Source of the DNA: JBGLNJ01 sp034434835 | Lineage (GTDB): Bacteria; Chloroflexota; Anaerolineae; Fen-1058 | Length of the DNA: 64,000 bases | Direction: 5' to 3' | NCBI GenBank assembly: GCA_034434835.1 | Contig: DAOTXX010000070.1 | Span: forward strand, 80,026-144,025 | Part shown: piece by piece, positions 1 through 8,221 of the stretch | Layout of the letters: the number at the start of each line of letters is the position of its first letter | How positions within the stretch are numbered: position 1 is the first letter of the stretch | Made by a program: the position numbers and the translations under genes | The notes under the pieces: model-generated | Database searches by the model: none | The model's input: only the letters and a program-made list of their open reading frames with translations | What the model was told of the DNA's origin: nothing

Positions 1-603
1 GTAACCACGCATTCGCTCATGTCGGTGATATTCGTTCAAAGTCTTGTGATACACGAGCGCGATCCGCCGATGTCCCAATCGAATCAGGTGGTCAACTAAC
101 TCGAACGAACCGGCATAGCTGTCCACAACCACAGCGTCCACCAGAGGGCCATAATCGCCCAGCGGACGATTGAGCATCACGACCGGAATTCCGGCTTCAG
201 TGAGCTTGTGGATAGGTTCCTGGCAATCACCTGTGCTGTTGAGCAAGATGCCATCTACTTGGCGCAAGCGCAGCATTCGCAAATAACGGCGCTCGACTTC
301 GGGATCGAAATAGGTGGTACAGAGGATCAGGCTGTAATCGTGCGCCAGTGCAACACTGCCCGCTTCTCGCAACATGATGCTATGATGCGGGCTGGTATTA
401 TCCGAGACGACCGCAGCGATGGTGCGGGTCACACGCGTGCGCCAGCTTTGCGCTAAAAAATCTGGCTCAAAGCCCAACGCCTCAATGGACCGCCGAACGC
501 GGCAGACGGTTTCGCTGCTGACACCGCCTGTGCCATTGATGACGCGAGAGACCGTTGCAACGGATACGCCGGCGTGTTTGGCTACGTCTCGGATGGTGAC
601 CAT
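1..603 (-). CDS. LacI-family transcriptional regulator (3'-truncated by window edge)
   Basis: About 201 codons are visible, beginning at ATG 603 and running off the window. The N-terminus has the LacI helix-turn-helix (VTIRDVAKHAGVSVATVSRV), followed by a periplasmic-binding-protein-like sensor domain including the segment GHRRIALVYH. It should repress sugar-use genes and release DNA on binding a sugar. The gene lies 187 bp downstream of a carbohydrate-active gene on the same strand and has its own promoter with two operator-like sites (631-644, 673-686), so autoregulation is likely. Oddity: the hinge-helix position that is normally the minor-groove-intercalating Leu (ARxL) reads AQSW, a Trp. 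The family call is firm; the effector cannot be told. Confidence 0.9.
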   Translation of the reverse strand, partial: MVTIRDVAKHAGVSVATVSRVINGTGGVSSETVCRVRRSIEALGFEPDFLAQSWRTRVTRTIAAVVSDNTSPHHSIMLREAGSVALAHDYSLILCTTYFDPEVERRYLRMLRLRQVDGILLNSTGDCQEPIHKLTEAGIPVVMLNRPLGDYGPLVDAVVVDSYAGSFELVDHLIRLGHRRIALVYHKTLNEYHRHERMRGY

Positions 604-630
604 GCCGTGGTCAACAAGAAAACCTTCTGA

Positions 631-644
631 TGTAACGGTTTACA
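631..644. promoter_or_regulatory. LacI-type operator 1 (proximal to lacI gene)
   Basis: TGTAACGGTTTACA is a 14-bp quasi-palindrome matching the general LacI/CcpA-class operator shape TGTAAnCGnTTACA. It lies between the promoter and the start codon at 603. It is 42 bp (four helical turns) from the second copy at 673. Confidence 0.7.
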
Positions 645-672
645 CTGCGAGGCAGTAGACATCATCGTGCGA

Positions 673-686
673 TGTAACTGTTTACA
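673..686. promoter_or_regulatory. LacI-type operator 2 at the predicted transcription start
   Basis: TGTAACTGTTTACA differs from the site at 631 by one central base. It begins 7 bp downstream of the predicted -10 box (693-698) of the leftward promoter, so a bound repressor would cover the transcription start. Confidence 0.7.
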
Positions 687-692
687 ATGGTG

Positions 693-721
693 ATTTTATA
701 ATCAATAATCAACTTTGTCAA
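693..721 (-). promoter_or_regulatory. sigma70 promoter of the truncated lacI gene
   Basis: Read on the minus strand: TTGACA (716-721), a 17-bp spacer, then TAAAAT (693-698). The leader to ATG 603 contains both operators. Confidence 0.65.
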
Positions 722-790
722 TAGGCAGTACCGGTTTGTGGGACGTCAAGGTTTGAAACGGCAGCCTGTTTCATAACCAGACATAAGAAT

Positions 791-2263
791 TTATCCGGGG
801 TGGGTATTGATTGTCAACTGGCATGTAATAGGCTGCCCGGCGCGGGTGTGATAGCGCACCTGGATCCCATCTGGCTGGTGTTGGATGTGCGCTGGCGGGG
901 CATCCGTCTCGACTTGCACCGACAGGCCGGGCAGCCGCCAGCAGCCAGGCTGAATCGCATCGCTTGGCACATTCGAAGCTTGAATCTGGAACGTCAACTC
1001 GCCCGCGCCCGTGATCTCGAGCCGATTGGGGCCGGCGCGGGCGTCCACAGGCTCCGAGTGGATCAGCCGAATCCAACCGACGTCATCCGCGCCGATTCGC
1101 CAGTACACTGTCGCTGGATGAAATTGAGGTTGCCCGCGCTTGACCAGGCTGGTATGTTCTGCGCCCAACATGAGGTCTTGACCGAGCCAGGCTGTCGCCA
1201 CTCGTCGAGGGGAATCACCAATCACGCGTTCGATCTGACGCTCGCCCTGGAATGTGCGGAAATGCGGTGCGGCCTCGGGTGGCACTTGCGCGCCCAAGAT
1301 CGCTGCGCATGGCCCAAAGCAAAAATCTGCGGAATGGGCAAAGGGACGATCCAACGGTGGAAAAGGTGCCTGCGCCTGGCCTGTCACGAGCCAGATCCAT
1401 TCGCCGACCAGGGCCACATAGCGCCGCATGTCCATCCCATAGCAGCGATCAAAAGGTCCGCTCAGGTTCCGCAGTCCGGCGTGATAGAACCGGGCAATGT
1501 CGGTCCACAGGGCGGCCTCCATCTCTGCGCCCAGTTCGCGCAACAGCGGCGAGGTCGCATACACTCGCCAGAGCGCAAGCGCGTACAGATCTACGCCGTA
1601 ATAGGTGGGCGAGTTGTATTCCTCAAATGTGTCGTGGAGCTTGAACAAGCGGTAAATCTCTTGAGCCATGCGCTCGCCTTGCTCCGTCCATGTCGGGTCA
1701 CCCCGCCGGTCCCCCGCAAAGCAAAGCATGAAAGCGTTCATCAACGCGATGTTGGTGTACGAGGCCCGCAATCCCCGCGCCAATGCGCCCTGAACCGCTT
1801 TGGGGATCGCTGCCTCTATCTTTTGCACAAGCCTCTGGGGCAGCCGATCTTGATACTCTAGCAAGATGATCGCCATTGTGGTGATGATGAACTCGCGCCA
1901 GTTCGGATCGTAATGCTTCCACTCGATCGGCTCCGCGGGCGGGCGTGGCTCTTCGGGCGCGCGCAGGAACGTGCCATGATATGGACGCCCCGGCTCGTCG
2001 AACTGATAGGTCAACATCACGTCGAGCGCGCGAATGGCCCGTTCGAGATCGCCGCTGGCGTTGCGCATGAGCAGGCCGAGCGCGTACCAGCCGCTTTCGC
2101 GCACCATGTGGATGCCCGCTGGGCGTGGCTGATGAGGGTCCGCCACCTCGCCGGGCGACCAGAGCAAGCCGGCGGCTTCGTCCCAGTAATTGTCCATCCA
2201 CGCCAGGGAAGCCTCAACCAACTGCTGCGCTTTTGGATCGAGTGAGTGAATGTGCTTTGCCAT
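791..2263 (-). CDS. Putative (alpha/alpha)6-barrel carbohydrate-active protein, function unknown
   Basis: The product is 490 aa from ATG 2263, chosen because GGAGAG sits just upstream; an in-frame ATG at 2275 is the alternative. No signal peptide is seen. The first ~320 residues are helical and rich in Trp, Tyr and His, with segments such as EYNSPTYYGVDLYALALWR, a pattern common in (alpha/alpha)6 glycosidases and polysaccharide lyases. The last ~150 residues look beta-rich, as in a C-terminal sandwich. It starts 16 bp after the stop of the GH106-like gene and is probably translated from the same mRNA, so a role in processing an oligosaccharide released by that enzyme is plausible. I do not recognise a named family with certainty. 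Confidence 0.6.
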   Translation of the reverse strand: MAKHIHSLDPKAQQLVEASLAWMDNYWDEAAGLLWSPGEVADPHQPRPAGIHMVRESGWYALGLLMRNASGDLERAIRALDVMLTYQFDEPGRPYHGTFLRAPEEPRPPAEPIEWKHYDPNWREFIITTMAIILLEYQDRLPQRLVQKIEAAIPKAVQGALARGLRASYTNIALMNAFMLCFAGDRRGDPTWTEQGERMAQEIYRLFKLHDTFEEYNSPTYYGVDLYALALWRVYATSPLLRELGAEMEAALWTDIARFYHAGLRNLSGPFDRCYGMDMRRYVALVGEWIWLVTGQAQAPFPPLDRPFAHSADFCFGPCAAILGAQVPPEAAPHFRTFQGERQIERVIGDSPRRVATAWLGQDLMLGAEHTSLVKRGQPQFHPATVYWRIGADDVGWIRLIHSEPVDARAGPNRLEITGAGELTFQIQASNVPSDAIQPGCWRLPGLSVQVETDAPPAHIQHQPDGIQVRYHTRAGQPITCQLTINTHPG

Positions 2264-2279
2264 CAATCTCTCCATTGCA

Positions 2280-5200
2280 TCACGCCGGGATGTTCCGTAT
2301 CGTCACCCCGTCAAAGCCAAATGGAACCAGGATGAAATCATCCGTCCAACAGTTTTTGTCGCGGAACTCTTTGGGGCCGGTCCAGTGCGTATCGCCGCCC
2401 GCGCGGTGATGCGGCCCCAAGAGATTGCGCAGCGTGCTCATCAGTTCGATCTCGATCTCGTTTTCGCTGGGGCGCAGCCCACTTGTGATGTCCAGCCGGT
2501 GCGGCGGCCAGGCCATGACCCCTTGAGGCTGCCCATTGACGCGCACGTTAGCAACAGCCGCGCACAGGTTGTGAATCTCCAGCACAGCGTGTCCGCCAGG
2601 GGGCCGATTGACCTTTTGACGCAGGATAGCGCGGCCCGCAAAGAACGCCAGACCTTGCGCCGTCAGATCGAGCGCCAGACCTTCTCTGTCATGTCCGGCC
2701 TGGACACGGGCGGGCGGCTCTATGAGACGAAAATCCGGCGCATAACGATCAAAGATTTGCCCATTGAAGCGGTTTTCCATTTTGATCCGTCGCGCGGCCA
2801 CGCCAAAGTGGCCGATCACATAGACGCTTTCGAGTTCGGTATCTCGTGCGAACGTCCCGCGCAGCACGATCTCGTTCCGGCCGGCCTGCACGGCCTTGCT
2901 AATATCTATCTTGCGGAAAGAAATGTCTGTCCACCAGCCCGCGTCGGTGTTGGCGATGTGTTGGCCGTTGACCGAGAAGGTAAAGCGTTCGGGCGATTCG
3001 ACTGCCAGATAGATGGGTTCGGCAGGGCGAACGGTTGCGTCAAAGCCAAAGCAAAGTGCAAAAGGCGTCCCGTAACCTGACTCGGCAATCGCCGCGTGCG
3101 CCTCCAGGACATGCAGGGGCTTGCTCCACTCGCTTTCGCCAATTTGCACTTGGGGCGTATCAAGCGTCAATGCATTGGGGCCATTCAGTGTCAATTCCCA
3201 CGTATCGCCCAACTGGATCTCGGATACAATCCGCTCGGCGACTGGCTCGACGGTCGCTGGGGGCTGATCGCGATGCAGCACCAGCAAGTGTGAGCCAACC
3301 GGCGGGAAGTCGAGCGTGATCTCGGTGACGCCATTGCACTGTCGGCTGGACAGCAGTCGAACTTGACCGCTGGCCGGGTCCCAGTCTTCCAGGCGGCCTG
3401 CGCTGCGCAATTGCACTGTAGCCACGCTGCCCCGATCGAGGTCTGTGTTGGCGAGAAAGTATATGTCGTCCTTGTCCGTCCGGCGATGATGCACCCAAAT
3501 TGCCGGATGCCCTGGCACAAGGACATCAAAGGGCAACTGTTCGTCGAGTGCGCCCGGCAGCGCGTCGAGCGTAACCGTCCGCGCTGTAGAGGGCAAGACC
3601 GACGCATGGATGGGACGGCCATGGATGAGCGTCGGCGCTGGCTCGATCGCCAGCACCAGCCCGCCCATCGCCGCAAATTCACGCAGCAGCCGCACCGTGT
3701 TTTCGGTCAAGGTCACCCCCGGCGGGACGATGACGACTCGATAGGCCATCTGGCCCAAGTCCAGCCGTGCGCCCCTCTCGTCTTTCGAGACATGAGCTTC
3801 GCATGGCGCGCCTGGCTCCATCAACAGTTCGTCGCCCAGATGGAAATCACGGTGGGATTGCATCAGCGTCATCAGGAGCTTGTCGAGCGATTGATCGAGT
3901 TGACGTACAGCGTGAGTGGCGCCGGGCCGGTAGAGCGCCCATGCGCTGCCGATGGGATGGATCACCAGAATGTCCACGACGCGGCGCCCTTGCGTGAGGG
4001 CATAACTCAGGCGGGCCATGTAATCGGCGATCGGGCGGTTTTCCGGCCACCAGGGCTGCTGATAGAACAAGTTCTGCGGGTAATCGCGCTTGCGCTCGCC
4101 GCGCATACTGTAGAGCGCAAGATGCGGCGTGTTCAGGTTGATGCCCAGAACATAGGCCCAGTCCCCGATCCACTTGCGCCCGGTGTGTGCAAAATCCTGT
4201 CCGCTGCAGCCATAGTTTTCGCACAGCGCGCGCGGTCTGCCCAGTTGGCATACGACGCTATCCAGTTGTTTGAACGTCAAGACCGTGCCTTGCTTTTCGT
4301 TGATCAGTCGGCTCAATTTGTCTATGCCAGGGAGGTGCATGTAGGCATAGTGTGGCATCACGGCGGTTCCCACACCTTCGATTTGCGAGAGCAAGGTGTC
4401 TTCGGCGTTATAGTGGCCGGTGTAGGCCAGGTGATGGGCATCGCACCACTCGCAGATTTGCCGGGTGTAGCTTTCGACGAATCGCTGCGTGACCGCGCGC
4501 CAATAGTCATAGCGCACGCGATAAAACTCACCCGTATCAAAGAACAGGGAGGGCAGGTGGGGTAGCAGATCGTAACTGTTGCGCGATCGGAAATAGGCTG
4601 GGAAATCGGCCGTCCAGGGCACGGCCAATCTGCCCCGGAAAAAGCGGAGCTGCGGCTCGTCCGTGAAAATGCCGGGCACCACGCTGCCAAAATCTGCGCC
4701 CAAAGCTTGAGCATACTTTTCATGCGTGGAATCCAAAAAGGCGCGCACGGCCTCGGGATTCAGCACGTCAAGATAAGCATAGTCGTTGAACCACGCCTGG
4801 CCGATTGGCATGGCCTGTGGATAAAACTGGAGCACGCGGTCGGCGTCGTCGGCCAGAGCGGGCACGTCATCGGGGTGAATGTCCACGAGTTGCCCATTGA
4901 CCTCACGGGCCGCAAAGGTGGCGATGCGCTCGGCCAATAGGGCTGGCTTGTTGTCCACTTTGCAGGCCAGGCATTGGTCACGGTAAGTCGGGTGAGCGGC
5001 GATACTCAGTCCACCGGCAAAGCCGCTCGGCCACTTGTCTTCGTCGTAAAGCCACGCGCCCATGCCGCGCTCGCGGGCGGCCTCGATGCAGGCGTGGATG
5101 CAATTCATCCATCGCCGTCCCAGGTAGGGTGTGACCAGCCCCACACGCGAATGCATGAAAAAGCCGCCCCAGCCGGCCTGATCCATGAGGGCGATCTGAC

Positions 5201-5294
5201 ACTTCAGTTCCTCCGGGTCGAGGTCGTCGTTCCATGACCAAAAGGGGACCTCGCGGTACTCTTGGGGTGGATTTTCAAACTGGTGAATGTCCAT
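2280..5294 (-). CDS. GH106-like glycoside hydrolase (alpha-L-rhamnosidase-related)
   Basis: The product is 1004 aa and starts at ATG 5294 after GGAGAA. No signal peptide, so cytoplasmic. The N-terminus carries the pattern typical of GH106 and related proteins: PFWSWNDDLDPEEL, a GWGGFFMHSRVGL stretch, and AWLYDEDKWPSGFAGG. A TIM-barrel region follows (about residues 20-420), then a Rossmann-like trimerisation-type domain and C-terminal beta-sandwich domains (about residues 650-1000). GH106 members remove alpha-L-rhamnose; related subgroups have other or unknown substrates, so the sugar is inferred only. It is the first gene of a likely operon with the 490-aa protein downstream. The enzyme would act on imported oligosaccharides. 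Confidence 0.75.
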   Translation of the reverse strand: MDIHQFENPPQEYREVPFWSWNDDLDPEELKCQIALMDQAGWGGFFMHSRVGLVTPYLGRRWMNCIHACIEAARERGMGAWLYDEDKWPSGFAGGLSIAAHPTYRDQCLACKVDNKPALLAERIATFAAREVNGQLVDIHPDDVPALADDADRVLQFYPQAMPIGQAWFNDYAYLDVLNPEAVRAFLDSTHEKYAQALGADFGSVVPGIFTDEPQLRFFRGRLAVPWTADFPAYFRSRNSYDLLPHLPSLFFDTGEFYRVRYDYWRAVTQRFVESYTRQICEWCDAHHLAYTGHYNAEDTLLSQIEGVGTAVMPHYAYMHLPGIDKLSRLINEKQGTVLTFKQLDSVVCQLGRPRALCENYGCSGQDFAHTGRKWIGDWAYVLGINLNTPHLALYSMRGERKRDYPQNLFYQQPWWPENRPIADYMARLSYALTQGRRVVDILVIHPIGSAWALYRPGATHAVRQLDQSLDKLLMTLMQSHRDFHLGDELLMEPGAPCEAHVSKDERGARLDLGQMAYRVVIVPPGVTLTENTVRLLREFAAMGGLVLAIEPAPTLIHGRPIHASVLPSTARTVTLDALPGALDEQLPFDVLVPGHPAIWVHHRRTDKDDIYFLANTDLDRGSVATVQLRSAGRLEDWDPASGQVRLLSSRQCNGVTEITLDFPPVGSHLLVLHRDQPPATVEPVAERIVSEIQLGDTWELTLNGPNALTLDTPQVQIGESEWSKPLHVLEAHAAIAESGYGTPFALCFGFDATVRPAEPIYLAVESPERFTFSVNGQHIANTDAGWWTDISFRKIDISKAVQAGRNEIVLRGTFARDTELESVYVIGHFGVAARRIKMENRFNGQIFDRYAPDFRLIEPPARVQAGHDREGLALDLTAQGLAFFAGRAILRQKVNRPPGGHAVLEIHNLCAAVANVRVNGQPQGVMAWPPHRLDITSGLRPSENEIEIELMSTLRNLLGPHHRAGGDTHWTGPKEFRDKNCWTDDFILVPFGFDGVTIRNIPA

Positions 5295-5646
5295 GATGAA
5301 TTCTCCAATTGGGATAGGCCTTGTGCTGATGCAACCTCTCGCCGCACGCTGGCTTGTTCCCAGCGGCTGCGGTTCGGCATATCAAAGGCAAGTTCAGTCG
5401 TATCGCTCGCAAGCCCCAGAGGCGACGGGGCTGCGGGTGCAATGTCCCTGCGAACATGTCCGTGAGGTGCGATGGAGGTGTCAGATCATGAAGCTGTGGC
5501 TGATTATGCACCAAATCATGTGAATGCGCCAGTCGGTCAGGCCGGGTCTATCGCTTGTCCCGATTGTCATTTTTCCTCGACAAAGGTCTTGACAGCGTCC
5601 ATAGAATGTGGTATACTCGGACAAGAATTAGAACATTTGTGCCAAT
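5295..5646. other. Divergent intergenic region between the GH106-like gene and the jet locus
   Basis: This 352-bp stretch has no convincing gene. It holds a small hairpin (AGCCCC at 5412-5417 with GGGGCT at 5427-5432), the strong rightward promoter at 5589-5617, and presumably the leftward promoter of the glycosidase operon, which I could not identify. Confidence 0.5.
5589..5617 (+). promoter_or_regulatory. sigma70 promoter of the XRE-jetABCD operon
   Basis: TTGACA (5589-5594), 17-bp spacer, TATACT (5612-5617); ATG of the XRE gene follows 29 bp later. This is close to the bacterial consensus and the only strong promoter found ahead of the defence genes. Confidence 0.75.
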
Positions 5647-5919
5647 ATGGGTAAAATCAGCACTTGTGGCAGGCTTACTATACTGTTGGGGCAGCGCCAG
5701 GCGGTCACCGGCCAACGACTTTCGCTGCGCCGACTGGCGGATGTGGCAGGCGTCCCCAAAGACCTGGTGTACCGCCTGGACGCGGGTCAGGCGCGTTACG
5801 TTGACCTCGATGCGCTGGCCCGCTTGTGCCAGGCGCTGGACTGTAAACTGAGCGACATTCTGATATGGAGTGACGATGGCGACGGTTCCCCCGCCGAGCG
5901 CGGCACGCAATCCGTTTGA
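5647..5919 (+). CDS. XRE/Cro-C1-type helix-turn-helix regulator of the jet locus
   Basis: The product is 90 aa and is almost entirely one HTH domain: the LSLRRLADVAGVPKDLVYRL segment followed by VDLDALARLCQALDCKLSDIL, the standard layout of the Cro/C1 family. The ribosome-binding site is weak. The 3' end overlaps the first jet gene by 44 bp in another frame, so the two are translationally linked. The position between a strong promoter and jetA suggests it controls expression of the defence operon, probably as an autorepressor; that is inference. A short acidic tail follows the HTH. Confidence 0.8.
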   Translation: MGKISTCGRLTILLGQRQAVTGQRLSLRRLADVAGVPKDLVYRLDAGQARYVDLDALARLCQALDCKLSDILIWSDDGDGSPAERGTQSV

Positions 5920-7333
5920 TATTCTCCCCGCCAACCTGTTCAATCCCTTTAGCACACAGGGCGGCGGCAATCTCAGCCGTCACTATATGGCGATTCTCCT
6001 CCGCCTGTATGCCCTCGCCGAGTTCAACCGTTTTGGGTTAACGCGCGAGGTCGTCATCGCTGAGATTATAGATTATCTAGCAATCGAAGGCGCGCAAGAA
6101 GCTGTCGCTGCTGCGATGGACGAGTCCACTGGCGATACTCCTGACCAGACCTCGATCACGGGCCAGTCCACTCTGCAAGACTATGCGAGTTTTTTGCTGC
6201 GCCGGCTGGTCGAGACCGGCTGGGTGGAACGTGAGCAGGACGCCGATTACACCGAATACATCACCTTGCCCGATTACGCCTTTACGCTTCTGGAAGCCTT
6301 TCGGGTGATCCAGGAACAAAAGCCGCGCGAGTACACCGGCCAACTGTATACGGTTCATCAACTGCTCACGCACGAGGACAAAGGCTTTTCGCCCGCGCTG
6401 GCCCTGACGCAAGCCTACGAGAATGTGCGTCAGGTGGTGCGCGGGCTGAACGAGCTGAATCACAACATCCGCCGTTACATCGAGCGCGCCACGCGTGGGC
6501 GCGACGTGGCCGAACTGCTCCGCCTGCAATATGACGATTACGCCGCCACGCTCGGCCCGACGTATCACGCACTCAAGACCTCCGATCACGTCTCGCGTTA
6601 CCGGCGCGACATTGTGAACAAGCTGCAAGCGTGGCAGTCCGATGCCGTTTGGCTCGACCACGCCGCCGACGAATTGGCCACCCAGGCGCGGCTCACCCCG
6701 GCTCAGGCCGCCAGTGAGATCGCGCATTACATTCGCTTTATCATTCAGCAACTCGAAAGCCTCGATCCGCTCTTGGATGAGATTGACCGCCGCCATGCGC
6801 AATACCTTCGCACGTCGCTGCGGCAGATCCGTTATCAGCTCATCAGCGCGGATGGCAGTTTCAAGGATCGGCTGGCGAGTCTGGCCCGGCGGCTGGCAGC
6901 CTTGCAAAGCGAGGAACAGGTCACCTGGCCTGACGATGCGCCGGGGCTACAGCTGGATCCGATCCGCCTGCCGGACAGCAACAGCTTTTACACGCCGCCG
7001 CAGCGCCGCGCACCCTTTGAGCCAGATGTGGTCCATTCACCCGCGCTGCACCCGCTCGATGTGGCCGCGCTGCGCGCGACCACATTGCAGGAGCTCGTGC
7101 AGAGCCTCACGCCGGACAAGATCAATCGCTTTGTGTGTCAATTTTTCAACGGCCATCGCCGCCTTCACGTGACCCAATTGCCGCCCGATGCGTTGAGCGA
7201 TGTCCCTCGTTTGATCTATGCGATAGCATTCAGCTATCATCCCGACGTGAATTATGGGCTTGAGGTCACATCCGGCGACCCGGTGACCATCGGACCATAC
7301 AAGGTCATGCCGTTTGAGCTGATCAAACTGTAA
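5876..7333 (+). CDS. jetA: Wadjet anti-plasmid system kleisin-like subunit JetA
   Basis: The product is 485 aa from ATG 5876, preceded by GGAG at 5867-5870; a GTG at 5870 is the alternative start. The N-terminal NPFDILPANLFNPFS segment followed by a helical winged-helix-like region resembles the JetA family found in Wadjet types II and III. Known role: JetA is the MukF/kleisin-like subunit that bridges the SMC-like JetC and binds JetB, forming a loop-extruding condensin that detects small circular DNA. The middle is helical, as expected for a kleisin. The identification rests on this N-terminal pattern and on the canonical order jetA-jetB-jetC-jetD. A 225-bp gap holding a palindromic repeat separates it from jetB. 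Confidence 0.85.
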   Translation: MATVPPPSAARNPFDILPANLFNPFSTQGGGNLSRHYMAILLRLYALAEFNRFGLTREVVIAEIIDYLAIEGAQEAVAAAMDESTGDTPDQTSITGQSTLQDYASFLLRRLVETGWVEREQDADYTEYITLPDYAFTLLEAFRVIQEQKPREYTGQLYTVHQLLTHEDKGFSPALALTQAYENVRQVVRGLNELNHNIRRYIERATRGRDVAELLRLQYDDYAATLGPTYHALKTSDHVSRYRRDIVNKLQAWQSDAVWLDHAADELATQARLTPAQAASEIAHYIRFIIQQLESLDPLLDEIDRRHAQYLRTSLRQIRYQLISADGSFKDRLASLARRLAALQSEEQVTWPDDAPGLQLDPIRLPDSNSFYTPPQRRAPFEPDVVHSPALHPLDVAALRATTLQELVQSLTPDKINRFVCQFFNGHRRLHVTQLPPDALSDVPRLIYAIAFSYHPDVNYGLEVTSGDPVTIGPYKVMPFELIKL

Positions 7334-7384
7334 TGCGTAAATTGCAGAGTAATTGTTCGGCCTCCCGCAGCCTATCCGAAAATA

Positions 7385-7475
7385 AACGGGTCGGGCTCCC
7401 ATGCCCGCCTTCTCCCCCTGCGAAGCGGGGGGAGTTGGGGGGGCAGCGGCATGGGAGCCGCCTTGGCTGGGTTTT
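7385..7475. repeat. Nested palindromic dispersed repeat between jetA and jetB
   Basis: Outer 12-bp perfect arms GGCTCCCATGCC (7394-7405) and GGCATGGGAGCC (7448-7459) enclose an inner stem of CTCCCCC against GGGGGGAG around GCGAAGC. The G-rich core resembles the element inside jetD (11631-11676). As RNA it would fold into a strong hairpin inside the jet operon and might reduce or stabilise downstream mRNA. Confidence 0.75.
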
Positions 7476-7558
7476 TAGGTTCTTGGTGTCACGGCCAGAG
7501 CCAAGTTCGAGATGGTTCAACGCGAGAGACCGGGTAATCTACAGTATGGAGTGCATCT

Positions 7559-8182
7559 ATGCCATTCGATGCGGCGACTATTCTTGAATCTGCTGCGCTG
7601 CCCGAAAAGGCCCGGCGCGATGTCCCGCGCGTGGTCAATCGTCTGCTGGGTCAGACGTTTCTGCACCAGGACATCGAGGCCGACCGGGACGATTATTATT
7701 TCGTTCATCGCCACCGTGAGGTGGTCGAGACGCTGCTGGCGTTGTGCGGATTCAAGTTATTGCACAACGAGTATCACCGCATCTTTCAGGCCGTGTCCGA
7801 GTTCAGCTATTGCCGCGCGCATTACCGGCTGGACGAGACGTTGATGATCGTTGTGCTGCGCAAGCTCTATGAGGAGCGATCAGAACAGCTCAGCCTGGCG
7901 ACCGATCCGGTCGTGACGGTAGGCGAAGTGCGGGAGGAATATCGCACCATCACGGGCAAAGAACGCGACCTGGGTATTGTCCAGTACGAGACGATCTTGC
8001 GGCATCTGCGAGCGCTGGGGTTGATTGACACGCTCGACGGGCGCACGATTGATGTCCGCAACGGCGAGACGCGCCTGCGCCTGCGCAGCTCGATTCGCAT
8101 GATCCTGCCGGTTCAATCGGCAGACGAGATGGAAGCGTGGTTGCGCAAGTATCGTACGATGAATGTGGAAAGTGGAGAGTAG
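7559..8182 (+). CDS. jetB: Wadjet system subunit JetB (KITE/MukE-like)
   Basis: The product is 207 aa, the size expected of JetB (DUF4194-type, MukE-like). It starts at ATG 7559 after GGAG. Two winged-helix-like halves are apparent: helix-rich segments around residues 10-80 and a second around 100-190 ending in IRMILPVQSADEMEAWLRKY. JetB dimers bind the kleisin JetA and DNA. It sits between jetA and jetC in the canonical order, 39 bp ahead of jetC. No catalytic motif is expected or seen. Confidence 0.85.
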   Translation: MPFDAATILESAALPEKARRDVPRVVNRLLGQTFLHQDIEADRDDYYFVHRHREVVETLLALCGFKLLHNEYHRIFQAVSEFSYCRAHYRLDETLMIVVLRKLYEERSEQLSLATDPVVTVGEVREEYRTITGKERDLGIVQYETILRHLRALGLIDTLDGRTIDVRNGETRLRLRSSIRMILPVQSADEMEAWLRKYRTMNVESGE

Positions 8183-8221
8183 GGCAATGGCTTTCCGCTC
8201 TCACATCTTGCAAGGAGTGAC

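Noticed and set aside
3363..4565. A 400-codon open frame on the plus strand
   Set aside because: Antisense to the GH106-like gene; composition is that of a high-GC shadow frame.
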